From the NCBI GenBank assembly GCA_910575265.1, contig CAJTEA010000004.1, forward strand, positions 143,275-207,274: DNA of 64,000 nt, read 5' to 3'. The notes beneath the pieces are model-generated. The model saw only the letters and a program-made list of their open reading frames with translations. It made no database searches and had not been told where the DNA came from. The position numbers and the translations under genes were made by a program. Numbering within the stretch: the first letter of the stretch is position 1; each line of letters starts with the position of its first letter. Positions 52,054 through 61,977 of the stretch are shown one piece after another. Source of the stretch: Oscillospiraceae bacterium (GTDB lineage Bacteria; Bacillota; Clostridia; Oscillospirales; Oscillospiraceae).

Positions 52054-52812
52054 ATGTTATTTATTTCCTGGAACGTGAATGGACTGCGGGCCTGTATGAA
52101 AAAAGGGTTTCTGGACTTCTATCAGGAGCGTAAGCCTGATTTTCTCTGCCTTCAGGAGACGAAAATGGAGCGGGGACAGGCGGATGTCCCTCTGGGCCAG
52201 GGCGTTTTGGAGTTCTGGAACTCCGCCGAAAAGAAGGGCTACTCCGGCACCGCCGTTTTTACCCCTCATGCCCCCGCCGCCGAGGCCTATGGTATGGACA
52301 TCGACCAGCATGACCATGAGGGACGGCTGATTACCCTGGAGTATGAGACCTTTTTCCTGGTGTGCTGCTACACCCCCAACGCTCAGGACGGCCTGAAGCG
52401 GCTGGATTACCGCATGGCCTGGGAGGATGACCTGCGGGGCTACCTTATGTCCCTGGACAGGACCAAACCGGTGATCTACTGCGGCGATCTGAATGTGGCC
52501 CATCAGGAGATCGACCTGAAAAATCCAAAGACCAACCGGGGAAACGCCGGTTTCTCCGACCAGGAGCGGGAGAAAATGACCACCCTCCTCTCCTCCGGTT
52601 TTACTGACAGCTTCCGCTATCTCTACCCGGACGCGGCCGGAGCTTACTCCTGGTGGTCCTACCGCTTCAGCGCCCGAAAGAACAACGCGGGGTGGCGCAT
52701 CGACTATTTCATCGTCTCCGACCGCCTGCGGGACAAGATCCTCCGGGCGGAGATTCTCTCCGGCATAGAGGGCAGCGACCACTGTCCAGTGCTGCTGGAG
52801 CTGGATATTTAG
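52054..52812 (+). CDS. xth: Exodeoxyribonuclease III / AP endonuclease
   Basis: Base-excision-repair nuclease that cuts at abasic sites and trims 3' ends. The 252-aa protein has all EEP-family residues: Asn in FISWNVNGLRACM, the metal-binding Glu in CLQETKMERGQ, Tyr-x-Pro-Asn (CYTPNAQDGL), Asp-x-Asn in YCGDLNVAHQEIDL, and the His-Asp end SDHCPVLLEL. AGGGGGAT lies before the ATG. metF follows after 16 bp. Confidence 0.96.
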   Translation: MLFISWNVNGLRACMKKGFLDFYQERKPDFLCLQETKMERGQADVPLGQGVLEFWNSAEKKGYSGTAVFTPHAPAAEAYGMDIDQHDHEGRLITLEYETFFLVCCYTPNAQDGLKRLDYRMAWEDDLRGYLMSLDRTKPVIYCGDLNVAHQEIDLKNPKTNRGNAGFSDQEREKMTTLLSSGFTDSFRYLYPDAAGAYSWWSYRFSARKNNAGWRIDYFIVSDRLRDKILRAEILSGIEGSDHCPVLLELDI

Positions 52813-52828
52813 AAAGAAGGAATGCTTT

Positions 52829-53695
52829 ATGAAACTGCGCGAATTGTTTGGTAAGGGGCGCACGGTATTCTCCTGTGAGGTCTTTCCCCCTAAGAAAAAC
52901 GACCCGGTGGACAGCATCTATCAGACCCTGGACGGCTTGAAGGATATTAAGCCCGATTTTATCAGCGTAACCTTTGGCGCGGGCGGCTCCAATGTCAACC
53001 AGAGCACCCGGGAAATTGCCGCCCTGATTGAAAACAAGTACCATATCCCCGCCATGGCCCACCTGACCTGCGTGGCCGCCGGGAAGGAGGATGTAGACCG
53101 TCTGCTGACCGAGCTGAAGGCGGACGGGGTGGAAAATATCCTGGCCCTGCGGGGGGACGTAAACCCGGACTACCCCCCGAAAACCGATTTCAAATACGCC
53201 AGCGAGCTGGTTACTTACATCCGGGACCGCGGGGACTTTGGCGTGTCCGCCGCCTGCTACCCCGAGGGCCACCTGGAGAGTCCCGACCTGGTCAGCGATA
53301 TCCGCCACCTGAAGGAGAAGGTGGACGCCGGGGCCCAGCACCTGGTCAGCCAGCTATTTTTCGATAATGAGGACTTTTTCCGCTTTCTGGAGCGGGCCCG
53401 CATCGCCGGAATTAATGTTCCCATTGAGGCGGGTATCATGCCGGTACTCAGCGCCAGGTCTATCCAGCGCATGGTGTCTATGTGCGGTGCGGCCATGCCC
53501 GGTAAACTCACCCGCATCCTGGCCCGCTACGGTGACCACCCCGACGCCCTGCGGGAGGCGGGAATCGCCTATGCCATTGACCAGATTTCCGACCTGATCG
53601 CCGGCGGTGTGGACGGCATACATCTGTACACCATGAACAACCCCGGTGTGGCCCGACAGATTGCCGGGAGCATCTCCTCTATCCGGAAGCTTTAA
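52829..53695 (+). CDS. metF: 5,10-Methylenetetrahydrofolate reductase
   Basis: Makes 5-methyl-THF, the methyl donor for methionine synthesis. The 288-aa TIM-barrel flavoprotein has the signature CEVFPPKKNDPVDSIYQTLD, TFGAGGSNVNQST, HLTCVAAGKEDVDRLL and LRGDVNPDY. AAGAAGGAAT precedes the ATG. It is probably co-transcribed with xth, and two terminators follow. Confidence 0.95.
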   Translation: MKLRELFGKGRTVFSCEVFPPKKNDPVDSIYQTLDGLKDIKPDFISVTFGAGGSNVNQSTREIAALIENKYHIPAMAHLTCVAAGKEDVDRLLTELKADGVENILALRGDVNPDYPPKTDFKYASELVTYIRDRGDFGVSAACYPEGHLESPDLVSDIRHLKEKVDAGAQHLVSQLFFDNEDFFRFLERARIAGINVPIEAGIMPVLSARSIQRMVSMCGAAMPGKLTRILARYGDHPDALREAGIAYAIDQISDLIAGGVDGIHLYTMNNPGVARQIAGSISSIRKL

Positions 53696-53734
53696 GACGG
53701 TAAGCGGCGGTTCAGAACGCCGCCGCTTACCGTC
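53696..53734 (+). terminator. Hairpin directly after metF
   Basis: GACGGTAAGCGGCG pairs with CGCCGCTTACCGTC. It is a strong stem immediately after the stop codon but has no T-run. Confidence 0.6.
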
Positions 53735-53753
53735 TGTCAGACAAACGATAGCC

Positions 53754-53795
53754 AAAGGGCGGCAATCCCTTTCGATTGCCGCCCTTTGGTGTTTT
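53754..53795 (+). terminator. Rho-independent terminator
   Basis: AAAGGGCGGCAATC/GATTGCCGCCCTTT, a 14-bp perfect stem with a 6-nt loop, then GGTGTTTTTT. It serves metF and faces the chemoreceptor gene. Confidence 0.9.
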
Positions 53796-55760
53796 TTAAT
53801 TTTTGGCGAGGGTGAACTGTCCCACCAGAAGCTTGAGACTCTCCGCCTCAGCGGACAGCTCCTCGCTGGCCGCCGCGCTCTCCTGGGCGGTGGCGCTGTT
53901 TGTCTGTACCACGGCGGAGATCTGATCCACGCCCTCGGTGACCTGAGCGATGGCCTGGGTCTGGCTATCCACGGCCTCCACCACAAGATCCATCTTGCCC
54001 ACCACGCCGCCGGCGATCACGTTGGTCTGCTCCAGCGAGTCGGTGACCCTGTTGACCGCCTGACCGCCCTCGCTGACCGCGGTGATTGAGCTCTCAATCA
54101 GTTCCTTGGTGGCTTTGGCGGCCTCGTCAGACTTGGAGGCCAGATTACGCACCTCATCGGCCACTACGGCAAAGCCCTTGCCGGCCGCGCCGGCCCGGGC
54201 GGCCTCTACAGCGGCGTTTAGAGCCAGAATATTGGTCTGGAACGCGATATCCTCAATAGTGGCGATGATTTTGGAGATCTTTTCGGAGGAGCTGGATATT
54301 TTCTCCATGGCCTGGTTCAGCTCCTTGACATACTCCACACTGGTGCCCAACCGCGCGCCGGCCCGCTCCACCATCTGACGGGCCTCCTCCGCGGCGGAGG
54401 CGGTCTGCCTGGCGCTTCCGGAGATATCGGTGATAGTCGCCGCCAGCTGCTCCACCGAGCTGGCCTGCTCCATGGAGCCCTGGCTCAGGGTCTGGGCTCC
54501 CATCGACACTTGACTGCTGGCGGAGGACACCTGACCGGCGGCGGAGTCGATCTGACGGATGGTGTCGCTCAAAGATACCTTCAGGGTCCGCATGGAACCC
54601 AGGATACTCTGGAATCCGCCCACATAGGCATCCCGGTGGGAGGACTGGATATCAAAATTCTGGCCGGCCATCTCCGTCAGCAAAAAGCCGATGTCGCCTA
54701 TAATGGTATTCAGTCCCCTCACCATGTCCGCTGTGGACCGGGTCAGTTCCGCTGTCTCATCCTGCCCGGTGGCCTGGGGAACGGGAGAGTCCAGATCGCC
54801 CTCCACCAGCAGCTTCATCCGCTCGGCGCAGGCCCGCATGGGTACGCTGATGTTGCTGGACAGCTTCAGCGCCACCACAATGGAGGCCAGAATGGAGACC
54901 AGAATGACCATCACATTGATCAGCATGCCAAAGTATGTATCCGCCAGGAAGTTCGATTTGGGCGACGCGACGGCAACGCTCCAGCCGTCCGTCCCGCCTA
55001 CAGGGGCGTAGGCCAAAAAGCGGGGACCATCCTCTGCCTGAATGCTTCCAAAGCCGTTTTCTCCCTGGCGCATAGCCTCGTGGAGAGCGGCCCGGCTCTT
55101 TAGTGATTTGTCGCTCCGCGCCTCACGCTCCACATTCTGGGTGGTAATGGTATCCAGCGTGATATCAGCAATGGTGTCTCCTTCTTTGTTGATCATATAA
55201 GCCCGGCAGTTCTCGCCGATCTTGATGGAGGACACGATATCATTCAGGAAGGTCTCCGGCGGCACGAAATAGACCACGCCCGCGATCTCCCCCCGGCCGG
55301 AGTAGAGGGGGGCGGCCACCATGATGGATAGCTCCCCGGTAATCTTGCTGACCAGAGGTTCGGAAACAAAGACTTTTCCCTGCATAGCCTGCTTAACATA
55401 CTCCCGGTCAGAATAGTCGTTGCCGTCAAAGATGCTGATGCCGTTGGCGTCAATGATGTTGCCCCGCTGGAAGCCGTGCAGTCTGATTCGCTCGTCGATA
55501 ATGGCGCGCTTCTCTTCCACCGATACAAATGTGTTGGCCAGTTGTGTGAGCAAGCCCGTATCCATGGCTACGTTTTTGTAGGCGGTCAGCTCCTGCTCAA
55601 TCCGCTCGGCGGCCAGCACCGCGGTCTGGCTCATCATCTGCTCCACTGTGGCGACCGTGCTTCGGTAATTCAAAAAAATGCTGGACGTCCCCACCGCGAA
55701 CAGCGCGATCAGAACTGTCGCGATCAGGCATACTGTGATCTTTTTTCGGATACTCTTCAT
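53796..55760 (-). CDS. Methyl-accepting chemotaxis protein, dCache type
   Basis: Membrane chemoreceptor feeding CheA/CheW. The 654-aa protein has a membrane segment (about 8-30), a double-Cache extracytoplasmic sensor (about 35-275), a second membrane segment ([20 protein letters not shown]), HAMP, and the cytoplasmic signalling domain with hairpin tip [20 protein letters not shown] and [15 protein letters not shown]. No che or flagellar genes are nearby. dCache receptors often sense amino acids or other small organic molecules. Monocistronic, with GAGGTGGAG before the ATG. Confidence 0.95.
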   Translation of the reverse strand: MKSIRKKITVCLIATVLIALFAVGTSSIFLNYRSTVATVEQMMSQTAVLAAERIEQELTAYKNVAMDTGLLTQLANTFVSVEEKRAIIDERIRLHGFQRGNIIDANGISIFDGNDYSDREYVKQAMQGKVFVSEPLVSKITGELSIMVAAPLYSGRGEIAGVVYFVPPETFLNDIVSSIKIGENCRAYMINKEGDTIADITLDTITTQNVEREARSDKSLKSRAALHEAMRQGENGFGSIQAEDGPRFLAYAPVGGTDGWSVAVASPKSNFLADTYFGMLINVMVILVSILASIVVALKLSSNISVPMRACAERMKLLVEGDLDSPVPQATGQDETAELTRSTADMVRGLNTIIGDIGFLLTEMAGQNFDIQSSHRDAYVGGFQSILGSMRTLKVSLSDTIRQIDSAAGQVSSASSQVSMGAQTLSQGSMEQASSVEQLAATITDISGSARQTASAAEEARQMVERAGARLGTSVEYVKELNQAMEKISSSSEKISKIIATIEDIAFQTNILALNAAVEAARAGAAGKGFAVVADEVRNLASKSDEAAKATKELIESSITAVSEGGQAVNRVTDSLEQTNVIAGGVVGKMDLVVEAVDSQTQAIAQVTEGVDQISAVVQTNSATAQESAAASEELSAEAESLKLLVGQFTLAKN

Positions 55761-55982
55761 CTCTCCACCTCATTTTTGGGATTTGAATCGCGCGTCCGCT
55801 TTTGCGGGTCAATGTCCCATCTCCCATTATAGGACTTCCGAACTCCTCCGTCAATGCTTTCTGCTCATTTCATGTTCCAAATGTCAAGAAAGCAATCTGG
55901 TTGCTGGGATTTTTTCGGCGAGTTTAACAGATGCCCGGGCATCATAGTTATTCTGGGCATATTCCTTTGGTCATATGCCAAA

Positions 55983-57314
55983 TTAAATTGCTGTGCCAAT
56001 CAGATCCAGCAATATCTTCCGCTCATTGGGAACCTCGCCGCTGAGCACCCGTTCCAGCAGTTTGCTCAGCGCCCGGCCCACCTCCGGGCCCGGAGCGACA
56101 CCTGCCGCAATCACGTCCTGACCATTCACAGCTAAATCTTTCAGGGAGAAGCACTGCCCCTGGGCGACGATCTCCTCCGCCTTGGTTTTTATCTCCTCAA
56201 GCTCCGCTAGACGGTCTTTCACCAGCTCATAGGCCTGTCCCATACCATCCGCCCGCTTGACCTCCAGCAGCTGGAAAAAGGTCTCTGGCCCCAGGCGCCC
56301 CAGCCATTTGCGGATGGACCGGTCCCGACAGGGGATTTGCGCGTCGTGGTGCTCCACCAGGGTGACCACCCGCTCGCGGGTTTTGCTGTCAAATTTCAGC
56401 GTTCGGAGCATCTGATCCGCCAGCTTGGCGCTGACGGCGGGGTGGCCATAGAAGTGGTCAATTCCATTTTCATCGGTGGACTTACAGGCGGGCTTGCCAA
56501 TATCGTGAAGCAGCATGGTCAGCCGCGGGATTAGGTCAGCAGGCGCGGCCTTCACCGCGTGGATGGTGTGCTCCCAGCCGCCCCAGCAGTGCCAGGGGTT
56601 GTTCTGCTCCAGGGTGACCAGCGGTTCCAGCTGAGGCCAGAACTGGCGGAACACATCTGGATACTGCCGCAAAATGTCCCCGGCTTTCTCCCCCACCAGC
56701 AGCTTACGCAGCTCCACATTGATCCGCTCCGCCGCCACACGCTCCAGCATATGGCGGTTTTCGTGGATGGCCCGGACGGTCTGTTCCTCGATCTCATAGC
56801 CAAGCACCGCCCCAAAGCGCAGAGCCCGCATGACTCGCAGACCGTCCTCCTGGAAGCGCTGGGCGGGCTCCCCCACACAGCGGATTACCCCGGCTTTGAT
56901 ATCGTCCGCGCCGCCGAAAGGGTCTCGCGGGCCGCCCTCCAGCCCCAGAGCGATGGCGTTCATGGTAAAATCCCGTCGGGCCAGATCGGCCTCCAGGCTG
57001 GAAACAAATTTCACATAGTCCGGACGGCGGCTGTCGGAGTAGGGGCCCTCGGTGCGGTAGGTGGTGATCTCATAGGGCTCGCCCTCCTCCAGCACGGTGA
57101 CAGTGCCGTGCTTCAGGCCGGTTTCGATAATCCGGTGGCCAGCGAAGCAGGCCTCCGTCTCCTCTGGACGGGCAGAGGTGCAGATATCCCAGTCGTGGGG
57201 CTCCACCCCCCGAAGCAAGTCCCGGACACAGCCGCCCACCAGGTAAGCCTCATAGCCTGCGTCGCTGAGGGTCTGGAGCATGTGCCTTGCCCCGGAGGGA
57301 ATTTCAAATTTCAT
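55983..57314 (-). CDS. cca: CCA tRNA nucleotidyltransferase
   Basis: Adds or repairs the 3' CCA of tRNAs. The start at 57314 with GAGAGGGTGG upstream gives 443 aa. Class II features: YLVGGCVRDLLRGVEPHDWD with the catalytic Asp pair, the ARRDFTMNAIALGL motif, GLRVMRALRFGAVLGYEIEE, and a C-terminal HD domain (MLLHDIGKPACK). It stands alone; the 220 bp before the chemoreceptor start hold no gene. Confidence 0.95.
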   Translation of the reverse strand: MKFEIPSGARHMLQTLSDAGYEAYLVGGCVRDLLRGVEPHDWDICTSARPEETEACFAGHRIIETGLKHGTVTVLEEGEPYEITTYRTEGPYSDSRRPDYVKFVSSLEADLARRDFTMNAIALGLEGGPRDPFGGADDIKAGVIRCVGEPAQRFQEDGLRVMRALRFGAVLGYEIEEQTVRAIHENRHMLERVAAERINVELRKLLVGEKAGDILRQYPDVFRQFWPQLEPLVTLEQNNPWHCWGGWEHTIHAVKAAPADLIPRLTMLLHDIGKPACKSTDENGIDHFYGHPAVSAKLADQMLRTLKFDSKTRERVVTLVEHHDAQIPCRDRSIRKWLGRLGPETFFQLLEVKRADGMGQAYELVKDRLAELEEIKTKAEEIVAQGQCFSLKDLAVNGQDVIAAGVAPGPEVGRALSKLLERVLSGEVPNERKILLDLIGTAI

Positions 57315-57362
57315 CCCGCGCCACCCTCTCATTAATTTCCATCTGAAACGCCTCAATTTGGG

Positions 57363-57600
57363 TCAGGCTGGGCACCTCCGGAAGGGACGTGTTCTCCCGG
57401 GCGTCAGTACCAGATAGCGCTCCGGCTTGCGGCCCAGCGGCTCAATGGTATTGGGGCCGCCGCTAATCAATAAAGCGAGCAGCTTGTTGAAGGGGAATAC
57501 CGTGGTGTCCGTCCCGGTGCCTACCACCTGCTCAAAGCTGCCCCCATAGGTGAGGAATATGATAATATTCCACAATTTAACATTTTCCATTGGCAGACAA
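57363..57600 (-). pseudogene. Remnant of RlaP-like predicted nucleotidyltransferase
   Basis: The frame reads FEQVVGTGTDTTVFPFNKLL followed by ISGGPNTIEPLGRKPERYL. The order TDT-xVF/Y-x-L/FNK followed by NPN-like PNTIE-x-LG is that of DNA-polymerase-beta-superfamily (RlaP-type) proteins. The N-terminal catalytic part is missing and the 3' end turns random. The fragment abuts the recombinase gene, so the insertion or its decay probably destroyed it. I am fairly, not fully, sure of the family. Confidence 0.5.
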
Positions 57601-57637
57601 TGTAACCATATATTCAGGCGGCAGCCGATGACCACAT

Positions 57638-58795
57638 TCAAATAGCTTGTCCCGTGTCCTTGTGGCACAGCGCCCCACGGGGTGGTACTGTAAGTACATT
57701 ACGGGGGCTTTGTGCCTCCAGAAAGGACTGGTTCAGCTCCACGAATTGCCCCTCACTGAGGATTCCAGCCACTCTGTCCAGGTACAGCGTCTTCAGCGCT
57801 TGGCTCCGTTTCTCCAGTTGGGTGGTCAAGCTCTTTTGTTCCTGCTCCAGCGCTTCCCGATGGGTATCCTTCTGAGGCTGGAGGTCCTTGGGATCCAGCT
57901 GGTAATAGGTCTGGACGTAGTAGCGGATGCGCTCCGAGATCAGGTCAATGAGCTGGTTCAGCCGGACCGAGTGCCGGGTACACAGCCGCTTACTGCCGCT
58001 GTCGGCACATTTCACCAGCCCGGCTAACAGGTGGGTTTCCCCTGTTCCGTCCGTCCTGGTGTGTAGCTTCAACCCCCGCTGGACCGCCTGGAAGGTCGCC
58101 CGGTCAATAATGGCCTCGTGGGTGCCCTCCACCTGGTACCACTGGTCCTCCGGTGTGTCAATGATAACCTTGGACTTGTAGCTGACCTTCCTCCGCCGTC
58201 CCTGGATCATCACACCGGTGTACATCTCGTTGGTCAGGATGCGTCCCACCGTCACCTTGTTCCACAGTCCAAAGTCGTTCTTGATGGGATGGTTGCAGGC
58301 CCAGCCCCGCTCCGCTTTGTAGCGTGTGGGGTTTGGGATGCCCCGCCGTTTCAGGTCGAACACCATGCGGACGTTTTCCGACAGGTCCTCCAGATACCGC
58401 TCGTTCACCAGACCGTTGATCTGTCGGGCCTTCTTGTTGCCCTTGACCTCCGTGTCGGCGTTGTCCGCCACCGCGATAAACCGGATGCCCCAGATGGGAA
58501 ACAGGCCGTGGATGTACTTCTCCACCGGCTCCATGTCCCGGGTGAAGCGGGATTGGCTCTTACAGAAGATGATTTGGAACTTCTTTTGCTTGGCGGCCTC
58601 AATCATGCGGTTGAAGTCCGGACGCTGGCTGTCTACGCCAGAGTAGTCCTCGTCGCTAAAAATCGAGTATATATCCCACCCGTGGTCGATGGCGTAGCGG
58701 GTCAGCAGCGGCTTCTGGTTCTGGATGCTCTCAGATTCGGGCTGTTGTTTGTCCTCGTCCTCCTTACTCAGTCGTGTATAGATCGCACAAAGGAT
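57638..58795 (-). pseudogene. Large serine recombinase, damaged
   Basis: The reading frame extends upstream of the first ATG (58606) to 58798 and includes the resolvase N-terminus, with the catalytic Ser in AIYTRLSKEDEDKQQ, and later DYSGVDSQRPDFNRM. AAGGAGGTG precedes it, but only ATC is available as a start near 58795. The Recombinase domain follows (KAERGWACNHPIKNDFGLWN, GRILTNEMYTGVMIQGRRRK). The zinc ribbon has collapsed: KCADSGSKRLCTRH looks like a deletion joining the first and last Cys regions. The C-terminus after FLEAQS is unrelated. It is probably inactive. Confidence 0.8.
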
Positions 58796-58877
58796 TTGCT
58801 ACACCTCCTTCAAGGCGTAACCGCTCAGTACTATGATACCCTATGAGCAGCCGCGTGGCAAGAAATTATTTTAAATA

Positions 58878-58901
58878 CCTTTGCCGATAAAACGGCAAAG
58901 G
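58878..58901 (-). terminator. Terminator after the 37-aa ORF
   Basis: CCTTTGCCG/CGGCAAAGG, a 9-bp perfect stem with a 6-nt loop and an AT-rich tail on the - strand. It sits between the small ORF and the recombinase. Confidence 0.7.
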
Positions 58902-58903
58902 CA

Positions 58904-59017
58904 TTATTTGTGGAGTTCTTTTGTGAGCCAGGCGGTAATCGTTCGATAGATAAATTGTTTTTCTGCTTTGATTATCGCTATGCGATGTTCACTCAAAATC
59001 AAAATCGGGTCTTTCAT
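58904..59017 (-). CDS. 37-aa small protein with strong ribosome site
   Basis: A short gene: ATG 59017 is preceded by GGAGGTGATCTTG and encodes MKDPILILSEHRIAIIKAEK then QFIYRTITAWLTKELHK. The product is a probable helical, basic peptide without a clear membrane segment. A terminator follows its stop within two bases, so it forms a complete small transcription unit. It lies directly upstream of the serine recombinase, where excisionase-like or regulatory small proteins often sit, but I cannot assign a family. Confidence 0.55.
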   Translation of the reverse strand: MKDPILILSEHRIAIIKAEKQFIYRTITAWLTKELHK

Positions 59018-59046
59018 CAAGATCACCTCCAGTAAGATTTATGAAA

Positions 59047-60060
59047 CTTAGCGCTTAAACATACATAGTGTAAGTTTGTCCAACAAATTGGACAAGGAAT
59101 TCAAGAGGAGAAAACTATTGGAGCGGCCGCATCGGTAAGTTGTTGGAGCGGCGATTATGAACAGCGAGCTGTTTGTGAAAGTCAGCCAGAGAGAAGAAAG
59201 AGTGGACAGAATAAAAGCGTTTCTGATCTTCCCGGTGGCTACGTTCCACCTTGCCATTATGTCTGGGAGTGTAAGGGCGAATCAATTTATGCTGGACACC
59301 CAGCTCAGCGGCGGTTTTCTCAAAAAGGGTCTGAATATCCCGTTTATTGTTGGAAAAACGGTTCGTAAATTCAAAGCCGTTGTCAGTCTGGACACATTCA
59401 CGCGAATGCCCCTGCGGGCATACCACTTCACCAGCCGCTTCAAAAAGTCGGCGGAGGAGTAGGTGGATTGCTCCGGATAGGCGTCCAGGAAGCGGAGCCT
59501 GGAGAACTCATCAATGGCGGTATATTGGAACAGGCACAGTTCTGGGTCCATGACGCGGCGGCGGGGGACGATCTTTACATCTACCTGGATTCTTTCTCCC
59601 GGACGGGTCATCTGCTGGTAAGGCTGTGGCGTATAAGTTTTTTTCTTCTTCTCCTGTGGGAACATTCCCAGTTTGCGCATAACGCGAAACAGGCTCTCAG
59701 ACCGGCGGGTATAGCTGCGTTGCTTCAGGCGGTGCCACAGCTCCACCAGGCCGAGCTGTGGATTGCGGCGGCGCATATCCCGGATCAGCTTCAGCTCCGC
59801 TTCGGTATGCTGGTTTGGATGGCTGTGAGGACGCCGGGACTGGCAAGCCAGAGATGCCACACTCCCATCCCAGCGGGCACGCCAGAAGTAAATATACGAC
59901 CGGCCCTTGTTGTACTTCCGACTGGCTCGGCTGACACCATACTTCTCCGCGTATTTCATTAGGGATTGCCTGTACGCCATGTCCTGTGTTATACTCTTGC
60001 TCGTGAAGGATGAGGCCTCCTCTCGGTTGTGTTAAGTGTGACAACTCAACTTTAACCGAT
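59047..60060 (-). mobile_element. IS481-like insertion sequence relic
   Basis: The approximate span of a degenerate insertion sequence containing the broken transposase. Candidate ends are TGTAAGTTTGTCCAAC at 59070 and, on the other strand, GTTGAGTTGTCACACTTAAC near 60032-60051. The two match only partially, so I cannot fix exact termini or a target duplication. Confidence 0.5.
59115..59980 (-). pseudogene. IS481-like DDE transposase, frameshifted
   Basis: Two overlapping frames join into one transposase. The 5' frame (from 59980) has a helix-turn-helix (KYAEKYGVSRASRKYNKG) and first catalytic Asp in RIQVDVKIVPRR; it loses sense after WYARRGIRV near 59402. The other frame continues with the second Asp in CVQTDNGFEF and the Glu in PRHNGKVERSHREDQKRF. 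A one-base change near 59400 explains the switch. The 3' end stops at NNLPMRPLQ, where a TAG replaces an expected sense codon. All three DDE residues remain, but the protein is interrupted. Confidence 0.82.
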
Positions 60061-60107
60061 TTGGCCGCATCCTTCTACTTTTTTCTTTCTCTACTGTCCA
60101 ACTTGTA

Positions 60108-61016
60108 TTGTACTCCTACAACGCAATGAAAGAGATGTTCCGGGACGTATTGCGGCAGATAATGGAAAGTGAACTGGACGCGGAGCTGGGGTACGAAAAA
60201 AGTCAGCGCACGTCGGAAACGGCTGTCGAAGACAAGCCGCGGAATTATCGCAACGGGCACTCAAAAAAGACGGTAAAAACGCAGTTGGGGGCGGTAGAAG
60301 TAAAGATCCCCCGGGATCGGAACGGGGAATATGAACCGCGGATCATAGGCAAGTACAGCCGAAACGCAGACGGAATGGAGGAGAAGATCCTGGGACTGTA
60401 TTCCTGCGGGATGAGCCAGCGGGACATCTCAGAACAGATCAAGAGTCTATACGATGTGGACATCTCACCGGAGCTGGTAAGTAAGATCAGCGAAAAAATT
60501 ATGCCGGAGGTGACGGCATGGCAGAATCGGCCCTTGGAGGCGGTGTATCCCCACAGCCAGGTGCAGCGGTGCATCGTCCATCAGATCCGCTCCTCCACCC
60601 GTTTTGTAAGCTATAAGGATATCAAGCCGCTGATGGCTGATTTGAAAAAAGTCTACACCGCCGTCACCGAGGAGAAAGCCTTGGAGAACCTGATGACATT
60701 CAAAGAAAAATGGGGAAAGCAGTACCCGTCCTGTGTGAAAAGTTGGGAGGATACCTGGGATATTTTGAGCACCTTTTTCGCATATCTTCCCGAGATTCGG
60801 AAAATCATATACACGACCAATATCATTGAGGGCCTCAACCGCCAGTTCCGCCAGATTACCAAGAATAAGCCCAGCTTCACCAACAATGATTCCCTGCGAA
60901 AGATGCTCTACCTGGCCAGCAGGAAAATTGTCGAGCACTGGACCTCCAGATGTCGAAATTGGGACATGGTTTTGGCTCAGCTCCAGCTCATGTTCCAGGA
61001 TCGCCAGACCGCCTGA
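60108..61016 (+). pseudogene. IS256-family transposase with core deletion
   Basis: The N-terminal (MKEMFRDVLRQIMESELDAE, RNGHSKKTVKTQLGAVEVKI) and C-terminal parts (CIVHQIRSSTRFVSYKDIKP, IYTTNIIEGLNRQFR) are good IS256 sequence. The middle is missing: RPLEAVYP runs directly into HSQVQRC. In intact family members AVYP-like residues occur twice, before the first Asp (MDAIH) and after the second (VDGL), about 90 residues apart, so a deletion between these repeats removed both Asp residues. About 25 N-terminal residues also seem absent. 302 aa remain of about 400; the enzyme is inactive. Confidence 0.88.
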
Positions 61017-61225
61017 ATCCGACCTGACCATAGTGTCTCCGGGAAGAGGGATGGGTAAGCCCGATTAGGTTGGGTTGTGCCCTGTCCGGCCAAGCTCTTG
61101 ATTTGCTCCTGTTTCCTTGACGATTGCTTGTCTGCTTTTACACAACTTTTTCTGGAGGGCCGACAAGAGCAGGCATGTCAAGATTCTCGATCTTAACACG
61201 CCTGCTCGCTTATGAAATATATGAT

Positions 61226-61600
61226 TTAACACATACCGGTCCTAATGAATTCAATCAACTTTTCCACATCGTCAAATTCATCATAGTCACCAGATATTCC
61301 CTCACGGTGATAAAGAATGCCTCTTTTTTCATTTGCTTCAAGACAATCCAACAGCCGCGTCTCCCCATACCGTTTTGCAAACAGGGTAAAGGCGTAGGGC
61401 TTGATTTTATTCAGTAATCCTTTTTTACAGGTCTCTGCGCAGGCATAACAATGCGAAATGCCCCTTTCGGAAGAGCACTTCTTGTTTTCGCACTTATCCG
61501 CATCGGGACATCCATCCGACCCGCAGCCATCACATCTCACGTTCTCAGAGCACAAACAGCACGCAAGGCCGCATCGCGCAACACCTAATTCTCGCCGCAT
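61226..61600 (-). CDS. DUF3795 domain-containing Cys-rich protein
   Basis: A 124-aa protein with many Cys pairs: ARCGLACCLCSENVRCDGCG, CPDADKCENKKCSSE and HCYACAETC. This is the DUF3795 pattern (small, probably metal-binding or redox protein). No function is established. The ATG at 61600 is preceded by GGTGGGG. It stands alone between the transposase relics and HU; the 209 bp to the IS256 relic hold nothing I can identify. Confidence 0.8.
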   Translation of the reverse strand: MRRELGVARCGLACCLCSENVRCDGCGSDGCPDADKCENKKCSSERGISHCYACAETCKKGLLNKIKPYAFTLFAKRYGETRLLDCLEANEKRGILYHREGISGDYDEFDDVEKLIEFIRTGMC

Positions 61601-61622
61601 TTCCCCACCCCACCAAATCTTT

Positions 61623-61895
61623 TTACTGGATCGCGTCCTTCAGAGCTTTGCCAGCTTTGAACACCGGAGCTTTAGACGCAGCAATCTCGACAGGTTCCTT
61701 TGTCCGTGGGTTCCGGCCAGTGCGGGCGGCGCGGGCCTTGACCTCAAAAGAGCCAAACCCGACCAGCTGAACTTTATCCTCCGCCTTGCGTGCATTCTCC
61801 ACAACTCCAGTAAATGCGTTCAGCGCAGTTTCACAGTCCTTTTTGGGCAGGCCGCTGGCCTCAGACATTGCGGTAATCAGTTCATTTTTGTTCAT
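61623..61895 (-). CDS. HU family DNA-binding protein
   Basis: A 90-aa nucleoid protein that bends and compacts DNA. The start at 61895 is chosen for AGAAGGAGAA upstream; the longer frame is not HU-like. It has the HU signature MNKNELITAMSEASGLPKKD and the beta-arm region GFGSFEVKARAARTGRNPRT ending in Pro-containing arms. It could be the main HU or an accessory copy. Confidence 0.95.
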   Translation of the reverse strand: MNKNELITAMSEASGLPKKDCETALNAFTGVVENARKAEDKVQLVGFGSFEVKARAARTGRNPRTKEPVEIAASKAPVFKAGKALKDAIQ

Positions 61896-61977
61896 GAACA
61901 TTCTCCTTCTGTATAAAAAGCCGCTCGCGCATGATAGCCGCCCCATTGAAAAAGGCAACCTGCAGCTCAAAAACTCG

